Of a stretch of DNA of 64,000 bases, positions 42,125 to 49,662 are shown in pieces. The DNA is from JBCCOW01 sp039025855 (GTDB lineage Bacteria; Planctomycetota; Phycisphaerae; Phycisphaerales; Phycisphaeraceae): positions 1 to 64,000 of the forward strand of contig JBCCNL010000018.1 of the NCBI GenBank assembly GCA_039025855.1. Direction: 5' to 3'. Position numbers and translations under genes: made by a program. The number at the start of each line of letters is the position of its first letter. The stretch's first letter is position 1. The notes beneath the pieces were generated by a model that saw only the letters and a list, made by a program, of their open reading frames with translations, was not told the DNA's origin and ran no database searches.

Positions 42125-42832
42125 ATGCTTTCCGACCACGGCTTCGACACGATCCTCAACGCGATCCCCCCCACCCTGATCGCCGACATAACAACCGAGA
42201 TCGAACACCACCTCGCCGCCCACCCCCCGCAGCGCCGCCGCGACCGCGCCGGCCTCCGCGACCTCTTCGACACCTGCCCCACCACCCGCGACCTCCTGGC
42301 CGAGCCCGGCATCATCCAGCCCGTCACCGACGCCCTCGGCCCAAGCGCCGCCGCCGTCCGCGTCCTTTTCTTCGATAAACAACCCGACACCAACTGGCAC
42401 GTCGGCTGGCACCAGGACCTCACCATCGCCGTCGACCAACAAGCCGATGCCCCCGGCTTCGGCCCCTTCTCCACCAAGGCCAACGTCACCCACTGCAAAG
42501 CCCCCGCTTCCCTCCTCGAAAACATGCTCGCCGTCCGCGTCCACCTCGACGACTGCGGCCCCGACAACGGCCCCCTCCAGTGCCTCCCCGGCTCTCACAC
42601 CCTCGGTATCATCGACCCGCCCGACATCATGTCCACCGTCCACGCCGGCACCCCCCAAACCTGCACCGTCCCCAAAGCCGGCCTCGTCCTTATGCGTCCC
42701 CTCTGTCTCCACGCCTCTTCTCCCGCCACCGCCCCGCACCACCGCCGCGTCATCCACTTCGAGTTCGCCGCCGTGGATCTCCCCCAACCCCTCGCCTGGC
42801 ACCAACGCCACTCTCTCCGGCCCGCCTCGTAG
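42125..42832 (+). CDS. Phytanoyl-CoA dioxygenase (PhyH) family protein
   Basis: This 235-residue protein has the double-stranded beta-helix fold of Fe(II)/2-oxoglutarate oxygenases. It shows the metal-binding His-x-Asp in VGWHQDLTIAV (about residue 98), the segment VRVHLDDCGPDNGPLQCLPGSH, the distal His in RPLCLHASSPA (about 199) and the 2-oxoglutarate arginine in HRRVIHFEF. The substrate is unknown; family members hydroxylate lipids, osmolytes or secondary metabolites. The TAG stop codon is part of the TCGTAGC header of a hairpin repeat. It begins 11 bp after another hairpin, and no ribosome site is obvious. Confidence 0.82.
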   Translation: MLSDHGFDTILNAIPPTLIADITTEIEHHLAAHPPQRRRDRAGLRDLFDTCPTTRDLLAEPGIIQPVTDALGPSAAAVRVLFFDKQPDTNWHVGWHQDLTIAVDQQADAPGFGPFSTKANVTHCKAPASLLENMLAVRVHLDDCGPDNGPLQCLPGSHTLGIIDPPDIMSTVHAGTPQTCTVPKAGLVLMRPLCLHASSPATAPHHRRVIHFEFAAVDLPQPLAWHQRHSLRPAS

Positions 42833-42849
42833 CGCCGCCGCTTGCGGCG
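42827..42849 (+). repeat. REP-like hairpin with TCGTAGC header, supplying a stop codon
   Basis: It is identical in layout to the copy at 42057. The TAG in the header is the stop of the oxygenase gene. Confidence 0.75.
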
Positions 42850-42876
42850 ACACCGCACCGCGGTGACCATCGCCCC

Positions 42877-43869
42877 ATGCCCGACGCCTTAGAAGCCCGC
42901 CTCGCCAAGCTCGGCCAGCTCACCGAGCTGCCCGACCCCCACGACGCCGTCGCCCCACTCCGCGACGCGCTCAAGCTCAAGACCAACCTCATCGTCGCTA
43001 GGGCCGCCGACGTCGCCGCCGACCTCGAACTCCACGCCCTGAACCCTGACCTCATCGCCGCGCTCGCCCGTTGGCTCGACACCCTCGCCGACAAGGACCG
43101 CCGCTGCTGGGCCAAGGCCGGTCTCGCCCACGCCCTCGCAACCAACCGCGCCGCCGGCGACGACGCGGAAGCCGTCTACCGCCGAGCCATCACCCTCCAG
43201 CAGTGGGACCCCGTCTGGGGCAAAACCGAAGACTCCGCCGGCCCCGTCCGCGCCGCCGCCGCCCTCGGCCTCGTCCGCGCCGGCAGCCGACACAGCCTGC
43301 TCGCCCTCGCCGACCTGCTCCACGACCACCTCCTGCCCGTCCGCCTCGCCGCCACCGAAGCCCTCGGCGAGCTCGGCGGCGAACCCGCCCTCGCCCTGCT
43401 CCGCCTCCGCGCACTGACCGATACCGAGCCCGAAGCCGTCGCCGCCTGCTGCGGCGTCCTCCTCGGCATCGACCGCTCCGATCACTTCGACACCGTCCCC
43501 TTTGTCACCGACCAACTCAAAGCTGCCAACGACGAGCTGGCCGAACGCCTCGCCTTCGCCATCGCCGAGTCCCGCCACGACCAGACCCTCCCGCTACTCC
43601 GCCTCTACTACCACCGCACCGCCAACACCGACGCCCACCACGCCCACCACCTCGCCGCCACCGCCCTCGCCGTCGCCCGCCGCGAAGACACCCTCAACTT
43701 CCTCCTCGACCGCGCCGCCGACCCCGAAATCGACCCCACCCACATCATCCGCGCCCTGGCGATCCATAAACACAACCCCGCCCTCCGCGAACAACTCGAA
43801 TCCGCCATCGCCACACGCCCCGACGCCAATCAATACACCGACACGCTCGCCGACGCCTTAACGTCGTAG
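42877..43869 (+). CDS. HEAT-repeat protein, unknown function
   Basis: This 330-residue soluble protein is made of Ala/Leu-rich helical repeats. The clearest HEAT units are VRAAAALGLVRAGSRHSLLA and VRLAATEALGELGGEPALAL (about residues 125-175), with further helical pairs on either side. No signal peptide is present. HEAT proteins of this kind act as adaptors; no partner is indicated here. The ATG at 42877 is the first start after the upstream hairpin. The TAG stop lies in the TCGTAGC header of another hairpin (43864), the second such case in two adjacent genes. Confidence 0.72.
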   Translation: MPDALEARLAKLGQLTELPDPHDAVAPLRDALKLKTNLIVARAADVAADLELHALNPDLIAALARWLDTLADKDRRCWAKAGLAHALATNRAAGDDAEAVYRRAITLQQWDPVWGKTEDSAGPVRAAAALGLVRAGSRHSLLALADLLHDHLLPVRLAATEALGELGGEPALALLRLRALTDTEPEAVAACCGVLLGIDRSDHFDTVPFVTDQLKAANDELAERLAFAIAESRHDQTLPLLRLYYHRTANTDAHHAHHLAATALAVARREDTLNFLLDRAADPEIDPTHIIRALAIHKHNPALREQLESAIATRPDANQYTDTLADALTS

Positions 43870-43886
43870 CACGGCCGCTTACGGCC
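43864..43886 (+). repeat. REP-like hairpin with TCGTAGC header, supplying a stop codon
   Basis: TCGTAGC is followed by GGCCG-CTTA-CGGCC. The TAG is the stop of the HEAT gene. Confidence 0.7.
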
Positions 43887-43890
43887 ACCC

Positions 43891-45630
43891 TCACTGCCGC
43901 GCCTCCGCCAACCAGTTCACCTTCGTCACATCGCTCCGCTCGACCAGCTCCGGCAGCGACACCGCCGTCACCTGTTCACCCAGCTTCAACCCCACCTGCT
44001 GCTCCTCATCGATCACCGCGTGCGCCCCCGCTTCCCGCAGCATCTGGGCGTACCGGTGATACCGCGCCCGCGCCACAATCGTCGCCGCCGGGTTCATCCC
44101 CTTGGCCTCGATGATCGTCGCCAGCGTGACCCGGTGGTCCGGCAGCGTCAGCACCACCGCCGACGCCGTCTCGATCCCCAGCAGCTTCAAGATCTCCGGG
44201 CTCGACGCGTCCCCCACATACGCCTTCATCCCCTGCGCCCGCGCATCCATCACCGACCGCGGGTTCAGGTCCGCAATCACCACGTCGCCCCCACCCTCCT
44301 TACCGCCCCCCGACCGCACCGCCGCCGCCACCGCCTGACCCGCAGGCCCGAACCCCGCCACAATCACATGCCCCGGCGCCACCGGCTCCATCGCCTCCCG
44401 GTCCCCCGTGCTGTGCTTCACCAGCCCCCACGCCCGCAGCCGACGCTCCACCCACACCCCCGTCGGCACCGAATACGCCACCGCATAAGGCGTCGCAAAC
44501 AACGCCAAAATCGTCACCGCCACCACCAGGTTGAACAGGTCCGCGGTAAAGATCGGCACCGACCCCTCGCCCGTCGGCGCAAACGCCGCCGCCGCCAGCA
44601 CAAAACTGAACACCCCGATCTGGCACATACACACCCCCGCCGACACCGCGTGCCGCACCGACTGCCGCATGATCAGCCCCGTCACCGCCACCGCCACCGG
44701 CTTCCCCAGCACCACCAATCCCGTCGCCATCACCACCAGCCCCAGGTTCTCCACCGCCCACGCCGGCTTCGCCAGCATCCCGATCGATGCGAAGAACAGC
44801 GTCACAAACACGCTCTTAAACCCCGACAAATCCGAACGCAGCTGGCTCGCCAGCACCGACTCACCCAGAAACACCGCCGCGATAAACGCACCCAGCGCCG
44901 CCGACAACCCGAACCAGTTCGCCGCCCACGCCGACGCCATCGCCGCCACAAACGCAAACAAAATCGGCATCTCCCGGTTCCTGCTCGGCGGCGCAAACTT
45001 CACGATCTGCGGCATCACGTACCGCGCGAACAACCAGCACACCACGATGAACGCCGCCACGACCCCGAAGCTCTGCAGCGTCCCCACCACCACGGCCCCC
45101 ACCCCGCCCCCGCCCGTCAGCGCTGCCACCAGCAAGACCAAAGGCACCACCGCCGCGTCCTGCACCAACAAGATCCCCAGGCAGAACCGCCCGTGCACCG
45201 AGTCCATCTGTCCCAGCTTCTGCAGCACCGGCACCACCACCCCCGTACTCGACAACGCCAGCGCCGCCCCCAACGCCACCGCCGCCTTGAAGCTCACCCC
45301 GAACGCCATCGCCACCCCCGCCGCCAACGCCCCGGTCAGCGCGATCTGGATCACCCCCGCCAGGAACACGCCACCGCCCATCGACCGCAGCCGGCTGAAA
45401 TTGAACTCCAGCCCGATCGTGAACATCAGCAGCACCACCCCCAACGCGGCGATCCCCTTCACCGCGTCCGGGTCCGACAACACCCCGAACCCGCCCGGCC
45501 CCAGCAGCACCCCCGCCAGCATGAACCCCACAATCGCCGACTGCTTCAGCCGCTCCGCCACCGCCCCCAACACCATCGCGCTGCCCAGCAGCACGATGAC
45601 GTTCAGCAGCACGTTCCACATGAAGTCCAT
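43891..45630 (-). CDS. KefB/CPA2-type cation:proton antiporter with RCK domain
   Basis: This 579-residue inner-membrane protein has about 12 helices (residues 5-400) of the Na+/H+ exchanger fold: VGFMLAGVLLGPGG, GLEFNFSRLR, ALALSSTGVVVPVLQKLGQM and LGILLVQDAAVVPLVLLVA. The C-terminal RCK/TrkA-N domain (about 435-560) begins HVIVAGFGPAGQAVA and includes VVIADLNP and YVGDASSPEILKLLGIE. A TrkA-C domain is not evident. It probably exports K+ or Na+ in exchange for protons. TAGGAT lies 6 nt before the ATG. It is divergent from the thioredoxin-like gene with 42 bp between the start codons. Confidence 0.88.
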   Translation of the reverse strand: MDFMWNVLLNVIVLLGSAMVLGAVAERLKQSAIVGFMLAGVLLGPGGFGVLSDPDAVKGIAALGVVLLMFTIGLEFNFSRLRSMGGGVFLAGVIQIALTGALAAGVAMAFGVSFKAAVALGAALALSSTGVVVPVLQKLGQMDSVHGRFCLGILLVQDAAVVPLVLLVAALTGGGGVGAVVVGTLQSFGVVAAFIVVCWLFARYVMPQIVKFAPPSRNREMPILFAFVAAMASAWAANWFGLSAALGAFIAAVFLGESVLASQLRSDLSGFKSVFVTLFFASIGMLAKPAWAVENLGLVVMATGLVVLGKPVAVAVTGLIMRQSVRHAVSAGVCMCQIGVFSFVLAAAAFAPTGEGSVPIFTADLFNLVVAVTILALFATPYAVAYSVPTGVWVERRLRAWGLVKHSTGDREAMEPVAPGHVIVAGFGPAGQAVAAAVRSGGGKEGGGDVVIADLNPRSVMDARAQGMKAYVGDASSPEILKLLGIETASAVVLTLPDHRVTLATIIEAKGMNPAATIVARARYHRYAQMLREAGAHAVIDEEQQVGLKLGEQVTAVSLPELVERSDVTKVNWLAEARQ

Positions 45631-45636
45631 GCCGCC

Positions 45637-45642
45637 ATCCTA
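45637..45642 (-). promoter_or_regulatory. -10-like element TAGGAT
   Basis: It lies 6 nt before the ATG of the antiporter gene at 45630. Confidence 0.55.
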
Positions 45643-45660
45643 ACGCTCGGCCGCAGCGAC

Positions 45661-45666
45661 TATGCT
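45661..45666 (+). promoter_or_regulatory. -10-like element TATGCT
   Basis: It lies 6 nt before the ATG at 45673. With TAGGAT at 45637 it makes a compact divergent pair. Confidence 0.55.
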
Positions 45667-45672
45667 CAACCC

Positions 45673-46281
45673 ATGGCCAATACCGCTTCCACCATGCTCC
45701 CCCTCGGCTCCCCCGCCCCCGACTTCACGCTCCCCGACACCCGCCCCCGGAACGAGGCAACCGTGTCGAAGGAAGACTTCGCGGGTCGGCCCCTGCTCGT
45801 CCTGTTCATCTGCAACCACTGCCCCTTCGTCAAGCACGTCGCCCCTGAGCTGACCCGCCTCGCCAACGACTACGCCGACCGGGTGGCGATCGTCGCGATC
45901 AGCGCCAACGACGCCGACGCTTACCCCGCCGACGCCCCCGACAAGATGGCCGACGAGGCCGACCACTGGGGCTACCCGTTCCCCTACCTCTACGACGAGA
46001 CCCAGGCCGTCGCCAAGGCCTACACCGCCGCCTGCACTCCCGACCTGTTCCTCTTCAACACCGACCACACCCTCTTCTACCGCGGCCAGCTCGACGACAC
46101 CCGCCCCTACCGCATCTCCTCCGGCAACTACGACGACCGCAACGGCGCCGCCAACGGCCAAGACCTCCGCGCCGCCCTCGACGCCCTCCTCGCCGGCCAA
46201 GCCCCCCCCGCCGACCAACGCCCCGCCATGGGCTGCAACATCAAGTGGAAACCCGGCAACGCGCCAGATTACTTCGGGTAA
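45673..46281 (+). CDS. Thioredoxin-fold peroxiredoxin-like protein
   Basis: This 202-residue protein has the AhpC/TSA-thioredoxin fold: LGSPAPDFTLPDT (about residue 10), then FICNHCPFVKHVAPELTRLA with a CNHC redox motif (about 46-49), then VAIVAISANDADAYPADAPD and ACTPDLFLFNTDHTLFYRGQ. The NHCPFVKH pattern marks a large family of cytoplasmic thioredoxin-like proteins, common in planctomycetes and related bacteria, with no defined substrate. No signal peptide is present. It is convergent with the ankyrin gene, with a hairpin between their ends. Confidence 0.83.
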   Translation: MANTASTMLPLGSPAPDFTLPDTRPRNEATVSKEDFAGRPLLVLFICNHCPFVKHVAPELTRLANDYADRVAIVAISANDADAYPADAPDKMADEADHWGYPFPYLYDETQAVAKAYTAACTPDLFLFNTDHTLFYRGQLDDTRPYRISSGNYDDRNGAANGQDLRAALDALLAGQAPPADQRPAMGCNIKWKPGNAPDYFG

Positions 46282-46290
46282 CCCCACCCG

Positions 46291-46313
46291 CCCGCCGTTT
46301 ATCGGCGGGTTTC
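46291..46313. terminator. Hairpin between convergent genes
   Basis: The stem CCCGCCG/CGGCGGG around TTTAT is followed by TTTC. It could serve as a weak terminator for the thioredoxin-like gene, or it may be a divergent member of the dispersed hairpins. Confidence 0.4.
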
Positions 46314-47310
46314 AACCTGCCGGCCGCGTGCCCAACAACGCTTCATAACCCACTAACCCCAGCATTCCCGCCAGTTCCCCAGCAGTCCGCTCGTGCCGCG
46401 GGTCCCGCAACGTCACATCCGCCCCCGCCTTAACCAACCCCTCCGCCACCGGCAGCCACGCCTCGCCCTGCGACACACACCGGTGCAGTGCCGTAAAGGC
46501 GTCCGCCTCCTTCGGGCACGTTGCATCCACCTCCGCCCCACCCGCAGTCAACCGCTCCACCACCGCGATAACCCCCCGAAGCCCACGCTCATCGAGCGTG
46601 GGTGGCCCCCCCGATGAATCCCCCTTCCCTTGGAATCCCCCCCGGATCGCCACGTGCAACGGCGTCCGCCCCTGCCCATCCCGCGCCTCCAGCCCCACAT
46701 CCCCCACCCGCACCCCTCGCCCCGCGTTCCCCTCCTCCAAGCCCGCAGATGGCGCAGCCTTCTGCGCGGTTCCCGGCTCGTCGTCTGCTGCATCCCCCAG
46801 TAACACCCCCACCACCGCCGCATGCCCCCCCGCCGCCGCCCGGTGCATCGGCCACGCCGAGTCCGCGTCCAGCACCGCTGCCCCCGCCTTCTGCCCCAGC
46901 AACCACGCCACCACCGCCGCATGCCCCGCAGACGCCGCCAGATGCATCGGCGTCTCCCGCCCGTACAGCCCCGAGCCGTGCCGTGTCCGGCACTCCACCG
47001 CACCGCCCGCCTCCACCAACACCCGCATCACCCCGAGCGCCCCCGCCGCCGCCGCGACATGTAGTGGCAGCACCATCAACCCCGTGCCCCCCCAACCCCC
47101 CGTCTTCGGCGCACTCGACCCCGCCGCCACCATCACCCCTCCACGCAACAAGGCCGGCTCCTCTGCCTCTGCCCCTGTCCCTGCCGAGCCCCCATCGTCC
47201 TCCCCCAACGGGACAAACTGGTTCAGCCACCTCGGCTGCTCCGCCAGCCCCGCCGACACCGCATCCGCCTCGTCCCGGACCACCGATTTCAACCAGTCTT
47301 CGTGCTGCAT
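46312..47310 (-). CDS. Ankyrin-repeat protein
   Basis: This 332-residue soluble protein has ankyrin units: LPLHVAAAAGALGVMRVLVEAGG, ETPMHLAASAGHAAVVAWLLGQ, AWPMHRAAAGGHAAVVGVLL and RTPLHVAIRGG (each only partly quoted), then a more degenerate C-terminal pair ending ALLGTRPAG. Ankyrin proteins mediate protein contacts; no partner is evident. A dispersed hairpin repeat (46578-46602) is read in frame as PTLDERGLRG between two repeats, with further low-complexity Gly/Ala spacers. TATAGT lies 5 nt before the ATG. It is divergent from the glycogen synthase gene. Confidence 0.82.
   Translation of the reverse strand: MQHEDWLKSVVRDEADAVSAGLAEQPRWLNQFVPLGEDDGGSAGTGAEAEEPALLRGGVMVAAGSSAPKTGGWGGTGLMVLPLHVAAAAGALGVMRVLVEAGGAVECRTRHGSGLYGRETPMHLAASAGHAAVVAWLLGQKAGAAVLDADSAWPMHRAAAGGHAAVVGVLLGDAADDEPGTAQKAAPSAGLEEGNAGRGVRVGDVGLEARDGQGRTPLHVAIRGGFQGKGDSSGGPPTLDERGLRGVIAVVERLTAGGAEVDATCPKEADAFTALHRCVSQGEAWLPVAEGLVKAGADVTLRDPRHERTAGELAGMLGLVGYEALLGTRPAG
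46578..46602 (-). repeat. REP-like hairpin, GGGCTTC tail (reverse), inside the ankyrin gene
   Basis: On the plus strand GAAG precedes CCCACGCTC-ATC-GAGCGTGGG. The stem has changed to GCTC/GAGC with pairing kept. Confidence 0.85.
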
Positions 47311-47315
47311 CCGAA

Positions 47316-47321
47316 ACTATA
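47316..47321 (-). promoter_or_regulatory. -10-like element TATAGT
   Basis: It lies 5 nt before the ATG of the ankyrin gene at 47310. Confidence 0.5.
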
Positions 47322-47338
47322 GACCGGCGTCCCTCGTT

Positions 47339-47344
47339 TAAACT
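47339..47344 (+). promoter_or_regulatory. -10-like element TAAACT
   Basis: It is a candidate for the glycogen synthase gene and would give a leader of about 45 nt. Confidence 0.3.
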
Positions 47345-47394
47345 GTAGACACCCTCGGCCGTCCGTCACGACACCCACGCTCCCAGGCTCTCGC

Positions 47395-49515
47395 ATGTCC
47401 ACCGGCTCAAACTCCAGCTCCAACGGAAGCAGCCCCGCCGGACCGGGCACCGGCCGAGACCGCCGGCGCAAACCCCGCACCAAAAAGGCGACGGCCAAGA
47501 AGACAACCGCCAAGAAGAAGACGCCCACCCCAACCACCAAATCCACCACACCCCCGCCCGCGATCCCGCCCAGCCCCGCGCCACCCACCACCCCGCCCGC
47601 CAAGCCCCCCGCTACCAAGGCCGGCCCCCCCATCGCCGACCTGGACCCCGAGCCACGCCTCATCGAAACCGGTCCGCCCGCTCCGCCACCCGCGCCCACG
47701 CCATCCGATCCCCCCGACCCGAAGCCCACCGCCCGCCAGGGCGAGCCCCTGCTCTTCGAGTGCGCTTGGGAGGTCTGCAACAAGCTCGGCGGCATCTACA
47801 CCGTCCTCCGCTCCAAGGCCCCGTCCTTCGTCCGCCGCTGGCAGGACCGCTACTGCCTCATCGGTCCGTATGTCCACGACCAAGCCGCCATCGAGTTCGA
47901 GCCCGAAGCCCCCCGCGGCCTAATCGGCGACGCCGTCCGCTCCCTGCGTGACCAGGGCTTCGGCATCGAGGTCGGCCGCTGGCTCATCACCGGCAGGCCC
48001 CGCGTCGTCCTCCTCCACACCGGCGATTGGCACCGTTTCCTCCCCGACCTGCGTTACCGCCTCTGGGCCGACCACAACGTCCCGACCCACGAGAACGACG
48101 GACTCCTCAACGACGTCATCGCCTTCGGCGAGGCGGTCCGCCACTTCCTGTCTGCCGTCGAACAACACCGCCGCGGCCCCCGCCAGCTCATCGCCCACTT
48201 CCACGAATGGATGGCCGGCGTCGCCATCCCCATGCTCCGCAAACAGTCCTGGCCCGGCACCACCGTCTTCACCACCCACGCCACCCTCCTCGGCCGATAC
48301 CTCGCCCAGAACAACGCCGCCTTCTACGACCACCTGCCCTACTTCAACCCCGCCGCAGAAGCCCAGCACTACAACATCCAGCCGCAGCACGGCCTCGAAC
48401 GTGCCGCCGCCCACGGCTCGCACGTCTTCACCACCGTCTCCGACGTCACCGGCGAAGAATGCAAACACCTGCTCGGCCGAGCCCCCGAAGTCCTGCTCCC
48501 CAACGGGCTCAACATCGCCCGCTTCGCCGCCATCCACGAGTTCCAGAACCTCCATCAGCAATACAAAGGCGCCATCAACGAGTTCGTGATGGGCCACTTC
48601 TTCCCGTCCTACACGTTCGACCTCGACAAGACGCTCTACTTCTTCACCTCCGGCCGATACGAGTTCCGCAACAAGGGCATGGACGTCACCATCGAAGCCC
48701 TGGCCCGGCTCAACTACCGGCTCAAGCTCGCTCAGACCCCGATCACCGTCGTCTTCTTCATCATCACCAAGGCCCCGGTCCACTCCTTCAACGTCGGCGT
48801 CCTCCAGTCCAACGCCATGCTCGAAGAGTTCAAGGAGACCTCTGAGCGGATGAAGGCCCAGATCGGCGACCGCATCTTCCACGCCGCCGTCCGCGGCCAA
48901 ACCCCCGACCTCAACCGCCTCGTCGACGAGTACTACACCCTCCGCCTCAAACGCGCCGCCCACGCCTGGAAGCGCCACGACCTGCCGCCCATCGTCACCC
49001 ACGACATGCACGACCCGGACAACGACCCGACCCTCGGCATGCTCCGCCAGTGCCAGCTCTTCAACCAGCCCGACTCCCCGGTCAAGGTCATCTTCCACCC
49101 CGACTTCATCACCGCCACCAACCCGCTCTTCGGCGTCGACTACGACCAGTTCGTCCGCGGCACGCACCTCGGCGTCTTCCCCTCCTACTACGAGCCCTGG
49201 GGCTATACCCCCCTCGAGTCCGTTGCCCTCGGCGTCCCCGCCATCTCCTCCGACCTCTCAGGCTTCGGCTCCTACGTCTCCGCCCTACTCCCGGAACACA
49301 ACGAAAAAGGCTGCTACCTCATCCACCGCCGGCAGCGCGACTTCAACATGGCCGCCGACGAGCTCGCCGACCGCATGTTCCGCTATTGCCAGCTCGCCCG
49401 CCGCCAACGCATCGAGCTCCGCAATAAGGTCGAGTCCTTCTCCACCCACTTCGACTGGCACAACCTCGCCAAGCGCTACCACGAGGCCCACGCCCTCGCG
49501 CTCGACCGGGCCTGA
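47395..49515 (+). CDS. GT3-type glycogen synthase with basic H1-like N-terminal tail
   Basis: This 706-residue enzyme elongates glycogen. The catalytic part starts near residue 117 with LLFECAWEVCNKLGGIYTVL, the opening of eukaryote/Bacteroidetes-type GT3 synthases. It continues with HFHEWMAGVAIP, TTHATLLGRYLA, GLNIARF and ends with the Glu-x7-Glu segment GVFPSYYEPWGYTPLESVAL and ISSDLSGFG. The first 115 residues are an unusual extension: Ser/Gly, then Lys/Ala/Thr-rich (RTKKATAKKTTAKKKTPT), then Pro/Ala-rich, as in histone H1-like or AlgP-like tails. The tail may bind polyanions; this is inference. The gene is divergent from the ankyrin gene and is followed by the TPR pair. Confidence 0.87.
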   Translation: MSTGSNSSSNGSSPAGPGTGRDRRRKPRTKKATAKKTTAKKKTPTPTTKSTTPPPAIPPSPAPPTTPPAKPPATKAGPPIADLDPEPRLIETGPPAPPPAPTPSDPPDPKPTARQGEPLLFECAWEVCNKLGGIYTVLRSKAPSFVRRWQDRYCLIGPYVHDQAAIEFEPEAPRGLIGDAVRSLRDQGFGIEVGRWLITGRPRVVLLHTGDWHRFLPDLRYRLWADHNVPTHENDGLLNDVIAFGEAVRHFLSAVEQHRRGPRQLIAHFHEWMAGVAIPMLRKQSWPGTTVFTTHATLLGRYLAQNNAAFYDHLPYFNPAAEAQHYNIQPQHGLERAAAHGSHVFTTVSDVTGEECKHLLGRAPEVLLPNGLNIARFAAIHEFQNLHQQYKGAINEFVMGHFFPSYTFDLDKTLYFFTSGRYEFRNKGMDVTIEALARLNYRLKLAQTPITVVFFIITKAPVHSFNVGVLQSNAMLEEFKETSERMKAQIGDRIFHAAVRGQTPDLNRLVDEYYTLRLKRAAHAWKRHDLPPIVTHDMHDPDNDPTLGMLRQCQLFNQPDSPVKVIFHPDFITATNPLFGVDYDQFVRGTHLGVFPSYYEPWGYTPLESVALGVPAISSDLSGFGSYVSALLPEHNEKGCYLIHRRQRDFNMAADELADRMFRYCQLARRQRIELRNKVESFSTHFDWHNLAKRYHEAHALALDRA

Positions 49516-49545
49516 TCCGGGCAGTCTCTGGCTGGTCACGTATTT

Positions 49546-49574
49546 TTGCCCTCCTGGTGATCCTGTCGCATACT
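49546..49574 (+). promoter_or_regulatory. Sigma70-type promoter TTGCCC-17-CATACT
   Basis: TTGCCC (49546-49551) and CATACT (49569-49574) are 17 nt apart, upstream of the first exported TPR gene. The leader would be about 80 nt and contains CGGAGAG before the ATG. Confidence 0.55.
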
Positions 49575-49662
49575 TGCGGCAGAATTCATGTCTGATCTGC
49601 TGCGCATTTTCAGCCGATCTGCCTCTCGGCGCTAGCCAGTTAAACGGTTCGGAGAGCCCCAT

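Noticed and set aside
46291..46313. Strong intrinsic terminator
   Set aside because: The hairpin is followed by only three T residues, so it is listed as a weak candidate only.
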